A DNA stretch of 63,386 nt from Chloroflexi bacterium OHK40 (lineage in GTDB: Bacteria; Chloroflexota; Chloroflexia; Chloroflexales; Chloroflexaceae), in assembly GCA_004367505.1 (NCBI GenBank), contig SFCB01000194.1:1-63386 (forward strand). The letters are read 5' to 3'. A program made the position numbers and the translations under genes. This document shows, one piece after another, positions 36,383 to 46,881 of this stretch (position 1 is the first letter of the stretch; each line of letters begins with the position of its first letter). The notes beneath the pieces were generated by a model, which ran no database searches, had not been told where the DNA came from, and was given only the letters and a program-made list of their open reading frames with translations.

Positions 36383-37608
36383 GCTTGTCGCTCCCCGGCT
36401 CCCCGCTCGGTATGTGCCTCCCGCTCCGTCCCCTCGGCCCGCCGAACGAGCCGCTTCGCGATGCTCATCCGGTGGACCTCGGAGGGGCCGTCGTAGATGC
36501 GGAAGGCCCTGGTCTCACGGTAGAGGTTGGCCAGAGGGAGATCCTCGCTGATCCCCTGTGCGCCACAGATCTGGATGCAGCGGTCGGCCACCCGGTTGAC
36601 GGCTTCGGAGACGGCCACCTTGGCGATGGCCGTCTCGTGGCTGGCGCTCTGGCCCTGGTCGAGCAGCCAGGCAGCGTGCCAGATCATCAGGCGGGCGCTG
36701 TGCAGATCGATCTCGCAATCGGCGAGCGCGCTCTGGGTCACCGGATTATCGGCCAGGCGGGTGCCGAAGGCGTGGCGCCCGAGGGCGTGGGCCATGGCGT
36801 GCTCAGTGGCACGGCGGGCGGCGCCGAGCCAGCGCATACAGTGAGTGAGGCGGGCGGGGCGCAGGCGCACCTGGGCGTAGTCGAAGCCCTGGTGCACAGC
36901 GCCGAGGACGGCATCATCGCCCACCTCGCAGTCTTCGAGTGTGATCTCGCAGTGCCCGCCAATAAAGGAGCGATCGTAGATCGTCGGGCGACGGGTCACG
37001 CGGAAGCCAGGATTCGTGGCGTCGATCAGGAACATCGTGGCACCGTGCCGGCCACGCACTTCGTCGGTCCGGGCCATGAGGATGCAGAAGGCGGCCCCGC
37101 TCGCTCCGCTGATGAAGTGCTTCCTGCCGTTGATCACCCAGCGGCTGCCACGGCGTTCGGCGCGGGTCTGAAGCAGGGAAGGATCGGCGCCGGCACCAGG
37201 GGGCGGCTCGGTCATCCCGAAGCAGGAGCGCACCGTTCCGGCGGCGAGGGGGCGAAGATAACGCTCTCGCTGGGCCGGTGTGCCGATCTTCTCGATCAGG
37301 TGCATGTTGCCCTCATCGGGCGCGGCACAGTTGAGGGCCTGGATGCCGAGGGCGCTCCGGCCGGCCTCCTCGAAGATCACCGCGTTGCCCACCCAGCTCA
37401 GGCCCAGCCCGCCCCACTCGGCGCCGAGGTGCGGAAGGAAGACGCCGGCCTCGCGCGCGGCCGCCTGGAGCTCGGCGCGCAGCCCGTCCCAGGCGGCTAC
37501 GTCGTCGTCGGGGGGCATGTGGCGCTCGCGGGGGATCACGATGTCGTCGATAAAGCGGCGCGTACGATCACGCAGGGCGAGCAGGTCGGGCGGGAGCGTA
37601 AAATCCAT
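36379..37608 (-). CDS. Acyl-CoA dehydrogenase (LvaC / ACAD10-11 type)
   Basis: A 409-residue FAD enzyme. Motifs: SCFGMTEPPPGAGADPS and WVINGRKHFISGA (FAD and substrate loop), GMSIAKRLVRRAEG at the C-terminal end. The best fit is the ACAD11-like subgroup that pairs with APH kinases. In that pathway it removes phosphate from 4-phosphoacyl-CoA and yields, through an enoyl-CoA, the 3-hydroxy isomer. Frame is open much further upstream, but ATG 37608 gives MDFTLPPDLLALRDRTRRF with a ribosome site AGG nine bases before; ATG 37617 is a less supported alternative. Coupled to the kinase gene by a 4-base overlap. Confidence 0.88.
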   Translation of the reverse strand: MDFTLPPDLLALRDRTRRFIDDIVIPRERHMPPDDDVAAWDGLRAELQAAAREAGVFLPHLGAEWGGLGLSWVGNAVIFEEAGRSALGIQALNCAAPDEGNMHLIEKIGTPAQRERYLRPLAAGTVRSCFGMTEPPPGAGADPSLLQTRAERRGSRWVINGRKHFISGASGAAFCILMARTDEVRGRHGATMFLIDATNPGFRVTRRPTIYDRSFIGGHCEITLEDCEVGDDAVLGAVHQGFDYAQVRLRPARLTHCMRWLGAARRATEHAMAHALGRHAFGTRLADNPVTQSALADCEIDLHSARLMIWHAAWLLDQGQSASHETAIAKVAVSEAVNRVADRCIQICGAQGISEDLPLANLYRETRAFRIYDGPSEVHRMSIAKRLVRRAEGTEREAHTERGAGERQA

Positions 37609-37678
37609 CGCAAGCATCCTGTGATAGGGCCGGGGAGAGCCGTCCCGGCGGGGCCTTGGTACGGAGGGTGGCGCATGG

Positions 37679-38860
37679 TCAGTCGGCGGCGAGGGCCACG
37701 GGCCGGCGCTGCTCGGCGGCGGCGGGGAAGGCCACCAGCTGGCGCACAGCTTCGCCACGGGCGAGATTGTCGAACGCGGCGTTGATCTCATCGAGGGCGA
37801 TCGTCCGGGTGAGCAGCAGATCGACTGGCAAGATCCCGGCCTGGTAGAGGGCGATGAATCGCGGGATGTCACGCCGGGGCACGCAGGAGCCCATGTAGGA
37901 GCCCTTGAGCGTGCGCTCCTCGGCCACGAGGCTCACCGCCGAGAGGCTGAGCTGGCGGCTGGGGTTGGGCAGGCCAAGGGTGACGGTTGTCCCGCCACGA
38001 CGGGTGGCTCCGTAGGCCTGGGCCAGCACCTGCTCGTCGCCTACGCTCTCGAAGACATAGCTGGCGCCGCCACCGGTGATCTCGCGGATGGCCGCCACGG
38101 GGTCGCCGTCGGCGACGCGCACGGTGTGGGTGGCGCCGGCCCGGCGCGCCAGGGCCAGCTTGTGCTCCTGAGTGGCCACGGCCACGATCGGGTGGGCGCC
38201 GGCGGCCCGCGCGCCCATAATCACGCTCAGGCCTACCCCGCCTACCCCGAAGACTGCCACGCTCGCGCCAGCCTCAACCTGGGCGGTGTTCATCACGGCG
38301 CCCACGCCCGTCATGACGGCGCAGCCAAAGAGCGCCGCGATGCTCAGAGGGATGGATGGGTCGATCTTGACAAGCGACTCCTGGGCGGCCACAGTGTACT
38401 GCGAGAAGGCCGAAACGCCAAGGTGGTGATTCAACTCGCGCCCATCCCGGCTCCGGAAGCGTCGCGCTCCGCCGAGGAGCGTGCCGGCACCGTTGGCCTT
38501 TGCCCCGTTCTCACAAAGTGCCGCCCGGCCCGTGGTGCAGGGAAGGCAGTGGCGGCAGGCCGGGACGAAGGCGAAGATCACATGGTCGCCCGGTGCGAGC
38601 TCGCTGACGCCTGCCCCCACCTCGCGCACGACACCGCTAGCCTCGTGGCCGAGTACCATCGGCATCACCCGTGGCCGGTTCCCGTCGATCACCGAGAGGT
38701 CGGAGTGGCAGAGGCCAGCCGCGGCGATCTCCACCACCACTTCGCCCGGGCCAGGGTCGCCGAGCTGGACCTCCTCGATCGTGAGCGGGCGAGTCTCGGC
38801 GTAAGGCCCAACGTTACCGGTCCGGGTGAGCACAGCTGCGCGTGTGGTTCGCATAGGCAT
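37679..38860 (-). CDS. Zinc-dependent alcohol dehydrogenase (class III-like MDR)
   Basis: A 393-residue medium-chain dehydrogenase. Catalytic zinc ligands: Cys51 and His72/Glu73 in GHEASG. The structural-zinc lobe has Cys102, 105, 108 and 116. NAD-binding GVGGVGLS follows near 200. The loop and length match the class I/III ADH group, which includes formaldehyde and short-chain alcohol dehydrogenases. First gene of the operon, with a promoter and LysR-type box upstream. It may oxidise an alcohol precursor of the hydroxy acid, or reduce malonate semialdehyde made by the malonyl-CoA reductase half. Starts at 38860 (MPMRTT) or 38854 are both possible. Confidence 0.87.
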   Translation of the reverse strand: MPMRTTRAAVLTRTGNVGPYAETRPLTIEEVQLGDPGPGEVVVEIAAAGLCHSDLSVIDGNRPRVMPMVLGHEASGVVREVGAGVSELAPGDHVIFAFVPACRHCLPCTTGRAALCENGAKANGAGTLLGGARRFRSRDGRELNHHLGVSAFSQYTVAAQESLVKIDPSIPLSIAALFGCAVMTGVGAVMNTAQVEAGASVAVFGVGGVGLSVIMGARAAGAHPIVAVATQEHKLALARRAGATHTVRVADGDPVAAIREITGGGASYVFESVGDEQVLAQAYGATRRGGTTVTLGLPNPSRQLSLSAVSLVAEERTLKGSYMGSCVPRRDIPRFIALYQAGILPVDLLLTRTIALDEINAAFDNLARGEAVRQLVAFPAAAEQRRPVALAAD

Positions 38861-38965
38861 GTTCGGCACAGCAAAGCCCAGGCCGGTGGCCTGGGGGCCA
38901 CGGCTTGGGTCTGGCTGTCGCCGCCTTTCGTTGCTTCGCTACTCCGGGGAAAGCTACCTGTTCCT

Positions 38966-38995
38966 AACATACAGCCGAATGATTAATTCGTCCAA
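38966..38995 (-). promoter_or_regulatory. Promoter of the ADH-to-malonyl-CoA-reductase operon
   Basis: TTGGAC (38990-38995), 18-base spacer, TATGTT (38966-38971) on the minus strand, about 100 bases before the ADH start. The surrounding 60 bases are unusually AT-rich for this window. A palindrome GAAT-GATTA-ATTC lies inside the spacer. Confidence 0.55.
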
Positions 38996-39004
38996 TGCTC
39001 ATTC

Positions 39005-39025
39005 TTTGTGCTACATTGATACAAA
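39005..39025. promoter_or_regulatory. LysR-type binding box
   Basis: Inverted repeat TTTGT-N11-ACAAA, the T-N11-A pattern of LysR-family sites. It ends 10 bases upstream of the -35 of the ADH operon, about 56 bases before the expected transcription start, where LysR activators normally bind. The LysR gene is divergent from the same region. No other gene is seen in 38861-39260. Confidence 0.6.
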
Positions 39026-39260
39026 AAACGAATAGGTCACTCGCTGTTCATCTGATGCCAGAGGGGCGTGGTCATGCCGCCGCCTGCGGCCCCACCGCGA
39101 CCGCTCTTGCACTTCCACTCCGGGCTTCAGAGTGTTAGAGCAGCTGCGAGACGGTTTGGCCATCCGGTGACGCGCGGCGCGTGGTTGTGGCTGCTCTGAC
39201 CCCTGTCCCCTTACTTCAGGGAGCGGAGCCATCACGTTGATCTGGTACGAGGAGGGCTGA

Positions 39261-40160
39261 GTGGAACTACGCCACCTGATCTACTTCCGCGCGGTCGCCC
39301 GGCTGCAGCACGTCTCACGGGCCGCCGAGGAGCTGAGCGTCTCGCAGCCAGCCGTTTCGCGGCAGCTGAAGGAGCTCCAGACCGAGCTCGGGGGCGTGGA
39401 GCTGTTCCGGAAGGTTGGGCGCGGGATCAAGCTGACCCCGGCGGGCGAGCTGCTTCAGGCTCACGTGGACGAGATCCTGCGCCATGTGGAGGAGGCGCGG
39501 ATCGAGCTGACGCGCGAGAGCGCGGTGGCGGGCGGCAGGGTACGGATCGGGGCGCCACCCACCGTTGGGGAGCGCCTGCTCCCCCGCGCCCTCGGCGACT
39601 TCCACCGCCGGCACCCGGCGGTGGACCTGCTGGTGCACGAGGGGAGCAGTTCGACCCTCCTGCGGATGCTCTATGCCGGCGAGATCGACATGGCGGTCGT
39701 GACGGCGCCGGTCAATCCGCTGGGTATGGATATCCAGCGGCTCTTCGCCGAGGAGTTGATCGTCGTGCTGGCGCTGGAGCACCGCCTGGCCGACCCGGAC
39801 CGGCGCACGGTGAAGATCGCCGATCTGCGCGATGAGCACTTTCTGCTCTACTCGCCGGGCGGCTATGTGCGCGACGCTACCTTGCAGGCGTGCCGCGCCG
39901 CCGGCTTTACGCCGCGAGTCACCCTTGATAGCGGCTCGATGGAGTTGCTGCTGCAACTGGCCGAGGCGGGGCTGGGCGTCGCGGTGGTGCCCGAGCTGGC
40001 TCTGGCAGGGCGCGAGCGGCTCAAGCGGCTCCGCCTGATCGACCCGCCCCTCACGCGCGAGATGGTGCTCGTCTCGCAGCCGCCCCGGCTGCTCACCTAT
40101 GGCGCCGAGCTCCTGCGCGACCATCTGGCCGCCGAGTTGCCCAAACTGCGCCCACGATAG
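39261..40160 (+). CDS. LysR family transcriptional regulator
   Basis: A 299-residue regulator with the N-terminal winged helix (MELRHLIYFRAVARLQHVSRAAEELSVS..., about 1-60) and a type 2 periplasmic-binding fold effector domain (about 90-295). Starts with GTG after a GGAGGG site. It is divergent from the six-gene operon with a LysR-type box between, so it most likely controls that operon, perhaps with a CoA-ester or hydroxy-acid inducer. Pseudomonas uses a different type of regulator for its lva operon, so control differs even if the chemistry is shared. Confidence 0.9.
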   Translation: MELRHLIYFRAVARLQHVSRAAEELSVSQPAVSRQLKELQTELGGVELFRKVGRGIKLTPAGELLQAHVDEILRHVEEARIELTRESAVAGGRVRIGAPPTVGERLLPRALGDFHRRHPAVDLLVHEGSSSTLLRMLYAGEIDMAVVTAPVNPLGMDIQRLFAEELIVVLALEHRLADPDRRTVKIADLRDEHFLLYSPGGYVRDATLQACRAAGFTPRVTLDSGSMELLLQLAEAGLGVAVVPELALAGRERLKRLRLIDPPLTREMVLVSQPPRLLTYGAELLRDHLAAELPKLRPR

Positions 40161-40295
40161 TGCCAGTTTGGCACGGGCGCCTGGCGGCTGCGTGTCGGCG
40201 GTGAAGCGCGCCGGGTGTAGCGGCACGCTCCTTGCATATCACCCCGTAGCGGCGCACCAGTGGCGCCGCAGCGCTTGAGCAAAGGAGCGAAACAG

Positions 40296-40847
40296 GTGAA
40301 CCTACGCGATCTCGTGGCCGGCGGGCTGCTCGCCGTCTTCCTGGTGGCCTGCTCCGCCGCGAGCCCAACGGCTCCCAACACCGGCAATCCTCAGATCGAC
40401 GCGACGGCCGCCGCAGGTGCGGATGCGGCCAACACCGCTGTGCCCGGCCTGAGCGAGACGACCGTGGCCGGGGTTGATGCGGCCGTCACGGCTGCCCCTG
40501 CCGTCCAGGCAACCGCCGAGTCGGCCACCGGCATGGGTGCGGACGATCTGATGGCCATGGTCGGGGAGAGCGTGACCATCAGCGGCCCGGTTGGCCAGAT
40601 CATCAGCCCCATGCTCTTTGAGATCAACGACGCCGACCTCGGCGGCGACCAGGGTGTGCTCGTCATCGCGCCGGCGGGGAGCATGAGCATCGGCCAGGGC
40701 CAGCAGGTCGAGGTGACCGGCATGGTGCAGGAGTTCAACCTGAGCGAGTTGGAGCACACGCTGGGCGTGGAGATCGACGATGCCACGGCTGCCGGCCTGG
40801 ATGGCCGGGCGATCGTCGTTGCCCAGGTGATCACTCCGGGCTCCTGA
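40296..40847 (+). CDS. Lipoprotein with C-terminal OB-like domain
   Basis: A 183-residue secreted lipoprotein. The signal ends with LVAC (Cys19), then an Ala/Thr/Pro-rich linker of about 75 residues, then a small beta-rich domain (GESVTISGPVGQII...VLVIAP...GQQVEVTGMVQEF) that looks like an OB-fold. The GTG at 40296 follows AAAGGAGCG at correct spacing; the longer frame upstream lacks support. Role unknown. It converges on the TPR gene, overlapping it by 17 bases. Confidence 0.75.
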   Translation: MNLRDLVAGGLLAVFLVACSAASPTAPNTGNPQIDATAAAGADAANTAVPGLSETTVAGVDAAVTAAPAVQATAESATGMGADDLMAMVGESVTISGPVGQIISPMLFEINDADLGGDQGVLVIAPAGSMSIGQGQQVEVTGMVQEFNLSELEHTLGVEIDDATAAGLDGRAIVVAQVITPGS

Positions 40848-42147
40848 ACAGCTCGGCCTCAGCCGCGTAGAGTGGCGGTATAACGGGACTGATCGCGCGG
40901 GCCTGCTCGAGCAACGAGTGGGCCCGTTCCGTATCGCCGCTGGCCCGGGCGATCATAGCGGCGCGAAAGTACAGCACGGCGTCCTGCGTTCCCAGGCGCA
41001 TCGCCTCGGCGATCAGTGGCCGGGCCTCGTCACTGCGGCCCGCGCGGTGCAGCGCCCAGGCCAGGGCCTCGGCGCCGCGAATGCCGGGGCGGCGCTCATA
41101 AGCCGCCCGGGCCAGGGCCAGCGCCCGCTGCGGATTGCCGTGGTCGGCCTCGAAGAGCGCGAGCTCCAGGTCGATGTCGGCCCGCTCCGCCTGGAAGAGC
41201 TGCAACATCGCGCCAACAAGGGCGTACTGGCGTTGCGCCTCCTCGGTGCGGCCCACGGCCTCGTGGAGCTCGCCAAGCGCGACAACGAACTCGGGCAGTG
41301 GCATGCGTGCCACGGCTTCCTCGTAGAGAGCCCGCGCCTCCTCCAGTTGACCCCGGGCGGTCCGTACACGCGCCATTCCGGCCAGGGCGTGTACATAGCC
41401 GGGCAGCCGCTCCAGGCTCTCGGCGTAGGCCCGCTCGGCACGCTCCAGATCGCCCGCGCCGGCATACAGATTGCCCAGCTGTACGCGGGCCCACTCAGTG
41501 TTCTCAAGCGTTGGCCCCTGGGCACGCACGGCGAGGGTCATCGCCTCAATCGCTCCCTCCGTATCGCCGTGCAGTTCGCGCAGGTAGGCCACCCGGCTGT
41601 AGGAGGCCAGGTCCGGTCGCATGTCCACCATCGCCTGTACGCTGGCCACCGCCTGATCATATAGGCCGAGCTCCACCTGAGCATCGGCCATCACCCCGCG
41701 CACTCTGGCAACCGCCGGGTAGAGGCGCTGGGCCCGCTCGCCGACGGTCAGGGCCTCGGCGAAGCGATGCTGGGCGAGTAGCAGTGAACCCTGGCCGATC
41801 AACGATGGCAGGTGCTCAGGGTTACGGCTGAGCGCCCGCTGGAAGAGCGCCTCGGCTTTACCGTAGTAGCCGGGGTCGCCGCGCTCGCGGGCGAGTTGCA
41901 GGTAGAGCTCGCCGAGGATCGCGGCGGCGTCGAGGTTGTCGGGCTCGGCCCGCACCAGGTCCTGGTAGCTCCAGGCCAGGCGGTCGGTGGGGCTGGCGGC
42001 CTGGCGCTCCGCCGCGCTTCGCACTATGGCGGCGGGGGCCCGGGTCGCGCTCCACCAGGCCCAGCTCAGGGCCAGCAGCGCTGCGGCCAGGACCAGGAAC
42101 AGAATCTGTGGCGCCCGGAGCGCCGGTTGTCGCCGTACCGTGTGCAT
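40831..42147 (-). CDS. Membrane-anchored TPR protein
   Basis: A 438-residue protein with an N-terminal membrane helix (about 14-32, LFLVLAAALLALSWAWW) and roughly ten tetratricopeptide repeats from residue 60 on, with the expected Ala/Gly/Pro positions. Probably a periplasmic or cell-surface scaffold. ATG 42147 is preceded by GGAGG at five bases, better than the ATG four codons upstream. It follows the DUF4331 gene on the same strand, separated by a strong hairpin. Confidence 0.83.
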   Translation of the reverse strand: MHTVRRQPALRAPQILFLVLAAALLALSWAWWSATRAPAAIVRSAAERQAASPTDRLAWSYQDLVRAEPDNLDAAAILGELYLQLARERGDPGYYGKAEALFQRALSRNPEHLPSLIGQGSLLLAQHRFAEALTVGERAQRLYPAVARVRGVMADAQVELGLYDQAVASVQAMVDMRPDLASYSRVAYLRELHGDTEGAIEAMTLAVRAQGPTLENTEWARVQLGNLYAGAGDLERAERAYAESLERLPGYVHALAGMARVRTARGQLEEARALYEEAVARMPLPEFVVALGELHEAVGRTEEAQRQYALVGAMLQLFQAERADIDLELALFEADHGNPQRALALARAAYERRPGIRGAEALAWALHRAGRSDEARPLIAEAMRLGTQDAVLYFRAAMIARASGDTERAHSLLEQARAISPVIPPLYAAEAELFRSPE

Positions 42148-42238
42148 CAATGCCTCCATCGTAACCTCGTGGCGAGCGAGCTATGGGCGGGCCGCCACGT
42201 TCAATCCCGTACGGATGTCGGTCCCGCCTGGTCTGGAA

Positions 42239-42282
42239 CGGCTCCACAGGCCCCCACGCGGTGCTGGGGCACTGTGGAGCCG
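42239..42282. terminator. GC hairpin after the DUF4331 gene
   Basis: Perfect 11-bp arms CGGCTCCACAG and CTGTGGAGCCG with an inner GCCCC/GGGGC stem. It lies 48 bases past the DUF4331 stop and ahead of the TPR gene. No U-tract follows. It may stop or attenuate transcription between the two genes. Confidence 0.55.
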
Positions 42283-42329
42283 TGGGCGTTGAGCCCGAAG
42301 CCTCGCGGAGCCCTCACGTCGGGCTGCTC

Positions 42330-43835
42330 TTACGGCCCAAACGGTGTGCGCTGGCCGCCGTGGAGCGTGCTGTCGTACCCGGCGTTGGCCGTGGCCTGGT
42401 AGGGAAAGGCGGTCAGGAAGGGCACGTCGTTGGCGTCCACGCCGTCGCCCACCAGGTTGTTTGGCGACTTATCGGGCAGGCCGAAGATGCTATTCAGCAC
42501 CGGCCCATACCCCTGGGCCACCGCCCGCAGCTCGATGTCGGTCACATCGTCCTCGAGCCGGCGGCCGTTCGGGAAGCCAGCCAGGTCGCCGTTCAGCACG
42601 CCGAGCCGGTCGCCCGCGCCGATCGGGGCGGTGGGCGCGATGCCCACATTCAGCCGCAGCAGGTCGGCGGGCCGGCTGCCGGTAAAGGTGTACTTCGTGC
42701 CGTCGGGCAGGTCCAGGCCAGTGAGCAGGATGGCACTCAGGTCGGTGCGCCCGGTTTCGTCCACCGGCTGCAATGCGCCGCCGTAGAGCGCGTTGATGAT
42801 TCGGGCGAGCTCGGGGCTCTCGTAGTACTGCTGGAACTGCCGGTCCTTGCGGGGTTCCTGGGCATTCCAGTAATCCTTCAGGCCGAGCGGGATGATCACC
42901 TCGTTCACCAGCGGGTTGCCCAGCCGCGAGACTTGCACCCAGGGGCCGTGGCTGCGCACCCGCCCGTTGCTGCGGAGCACCCGGGTGGCCTGACGGCTGG
43001 CCGAGGCGTAGATGCCGAGCACCGGCGCGCTGGTGCTGTCGGCACCCTGGCCATCGCTGGTGAGCTGCTCGATCGGCACCTGGATGGTGATGGTGTGGGT
43101 GTCGTAGCCGCTCACGCCGTCGATGCCGGCGCCGCCGAACTGGGCCGGGTCGAGCGGGATGGCGTGGGCCTGATTGAAGGGCCGCAGGCCGCCGAGGTCG
43201 AAGATCGCGCCGAGGTCGACGAAGAAGGCGTCGTCGCGTGGGCCGGCGAAGATCGTCGAGCCGTCGGCGAGCGGGGTGATGGCCTGGGCCGCGATCGCCG
43301 GGTAATTGGGCGTGGAGCGGGGGCCGACATTCGCCGGCGGGACATTGCCATAGCCAATCGTGCGGCTGCGGTAGCGGCCGTGGCTGCGCTCGATCCGCTC
43401 GACCTTGTACGACTGCTGGAGGTTGAAGTTCGGGTCGGTGGGCGAGGTGACGGGGCCGGTGATGTAGAGGAAGGTATCCGGGTTCTGGATGTGGGTCTTG
43501 AAGGTGAGCCGGTAGGTGATGTTGGGATCGGCGTCACCGTCGTTGTCGATGTGGATCTCGTAGCGCACGTCGTCGCCGAAGCTGGTGAAGTTCGGGCCGC
43601 CATTGGGCTCCACGAGCGGAATGTAGTTGGCAACGATCGTGACGGTGTGCTCCGCCCCCGGGGTGCGGAAGGCGTAGAGGTCGGTATTATCGGCCTGGGG
43701 GTCGCGGCTGATCAGGGGTGCCTCGCGATGGCTGGAGGCGCGGGCGGCGGGGGTAGCGGCGCCGAGGGCGCCAGCGGTGAGGGCCATGGCAAGGCCGGCG
43801 GCAACGGCGCGGCCAAAGAAGCGCGCGGATCGCAT
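42330..43835 (-). CDS. DUF4331 secreted protein
   Basis: A 501-residue exported protein. A signal peptide (RSARFFGRAVAAGLAMALTAGALGAATPAARA) is followed by SHREAPLISRDPQADNTDLYAF, the hallmark of DUF4331. Later conserved parts include GNPLVNEVIIPLGLKDYWN and RLNVGIAP. Function is unknown; the Asp-rich N-terminal motif suggests metal binding outside the cell. ATG 43835 places the signal peptide at the start; the frame runs on upstream without support. A TPR protein follows downstream on the same strand. Confidence 0.87.
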   Translation of the reverse strand: MRSARFFGRAVAAGLAMALTAGALGAATPAARASSHREAPLISRDPQADNTDLYAFRTPGAEHTVTIVANYIPLVEPNGGPNFTSFGDDVRYEIHIDNDGDADPNITYRLTFKTHIQNPDTFLYITGPVTSPTDPNFNLQQSYKVERIERSHGRYRSRTIGYGNVPPANVGPRSTPNYPAIAAQAITPLADGSTIFAGPRDDAFFVDLGAIFDLGGLRPFNQAHAIPLDPAQFGGAGIDGVSGYDTHTITIQVPIEQLTSDGQGADSTSAPVLGIYASASRQATRVLRSNGRVRSHGPWVQVSRLGNPLVNEVIIPLGLKDYWNAQEPRKDRQFQQYYESPELARIINALYGGALQPVDETGRTDLSAILLTGLDLPDGTKYTFTGSRPADLLRLNVGIAPTAPIGAGDRLGVLNGDLAGFPNGRRLEDDVTDIELRAVAQGYGPVLNSIFGLPDKSPNNLVGDGVDANDVPFLTAFPYQATANAGYDSTLHGGQRTPFGP

Positions 43836-44149
43836 AGAAGCTCCTCGTTGTGGTTGTCTGAGATGCCGGCGGTCAGGGACGTGGCACGGGCGAGTAGGGC
43901 TCGTTGCGGCGCACCTCCTTTCGGCTCCGGCGCAGCGCAGGGCGAACCCTCGGCACGGCGGGGCTTTGATGGCCACCCGGTGGGGTGGTGGTGTTTCGTT
44001 CAGTGGTGGAAGACTTGAGCGGGTGGAGGGGTGGCGGGCGTAAGTCGCTCACCGACTACTGCGAGTGCGCGGCCGGGGATGGATGTGTGGGGCAGGAAGA
44101 GCAGTTGGCTCAGTGCGTGTCTCTGGTAGAGGCGACGCCAGACACACCA
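43836..44149. other. Intergenic, no gene seen
   Basis: The stretch upstream of the DUF4331 gene must hold its promoter, but no convincing -35/-10 pair was found. Frames that cross it are antisense shadows of DUF4331 or Lon. Confidence 0.5.
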
Positions 44150-44181
44150 GGAGGCAGCCGCCCTATGGGCAAGCTGCCTCC
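44150..44181. terminator. GC hairpin downstream of lon
   Basis: Perfect 9-bp arms GGAGGCAGC and GCTGCCTCC, with an inner GCCC-TAT-GGGC stem, 101 bases past the lon stop. No U-tract on either side. Confidence 0.5.
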
Positions 44182-44281
44182 GCTGTCGTTCCTGAGCACA
44201 CGGCTGGAGTTTGTCAGAACGCCATCTGCGTGTACTGCTTCGTTCCTGGTGCTCGGTTCGTGCTCGAATGGCGTACCCGGC

Positions 44282-46768
<2,487 letters not shown>

Positions 46769-46784
46769 CGGCTTCTCCTTCAAA

Positions 46785-46802
46785 GCGGAATAATGGTTCC
46801 GC
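46785..46802. promoter_or_regulatory. Palindrome in the lon leader
   Basis: GCGGAA-N6-TTCCGC, perfect 6-bp arms, lying just downstream of the expected lon transcription start. It could be an operator for a stress repressor or a short leader hairpin. It does not match the CIRCE consensus. Confidence 0.4.
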
Positions 46803-46813
46803 GTGTTGAAGGT

Positions 46814-46842
46814 ATTATGGAACCGGCCGGGGGCGGTGTCAA
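46814..46842 (-). promoter_or_regulatory. Sigma70 promoter of lon
   Basis: TTGACA (46837-46842), 17-base spacer, CATAAT (46814-46819) on the minus strand, about 46 bases before the ATG. Confidence 0.75.
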
Positions 46843-46881
46843 TGGCTCGGGGCGGCGTGCGCGCATGTTCTAGCGCAACGT

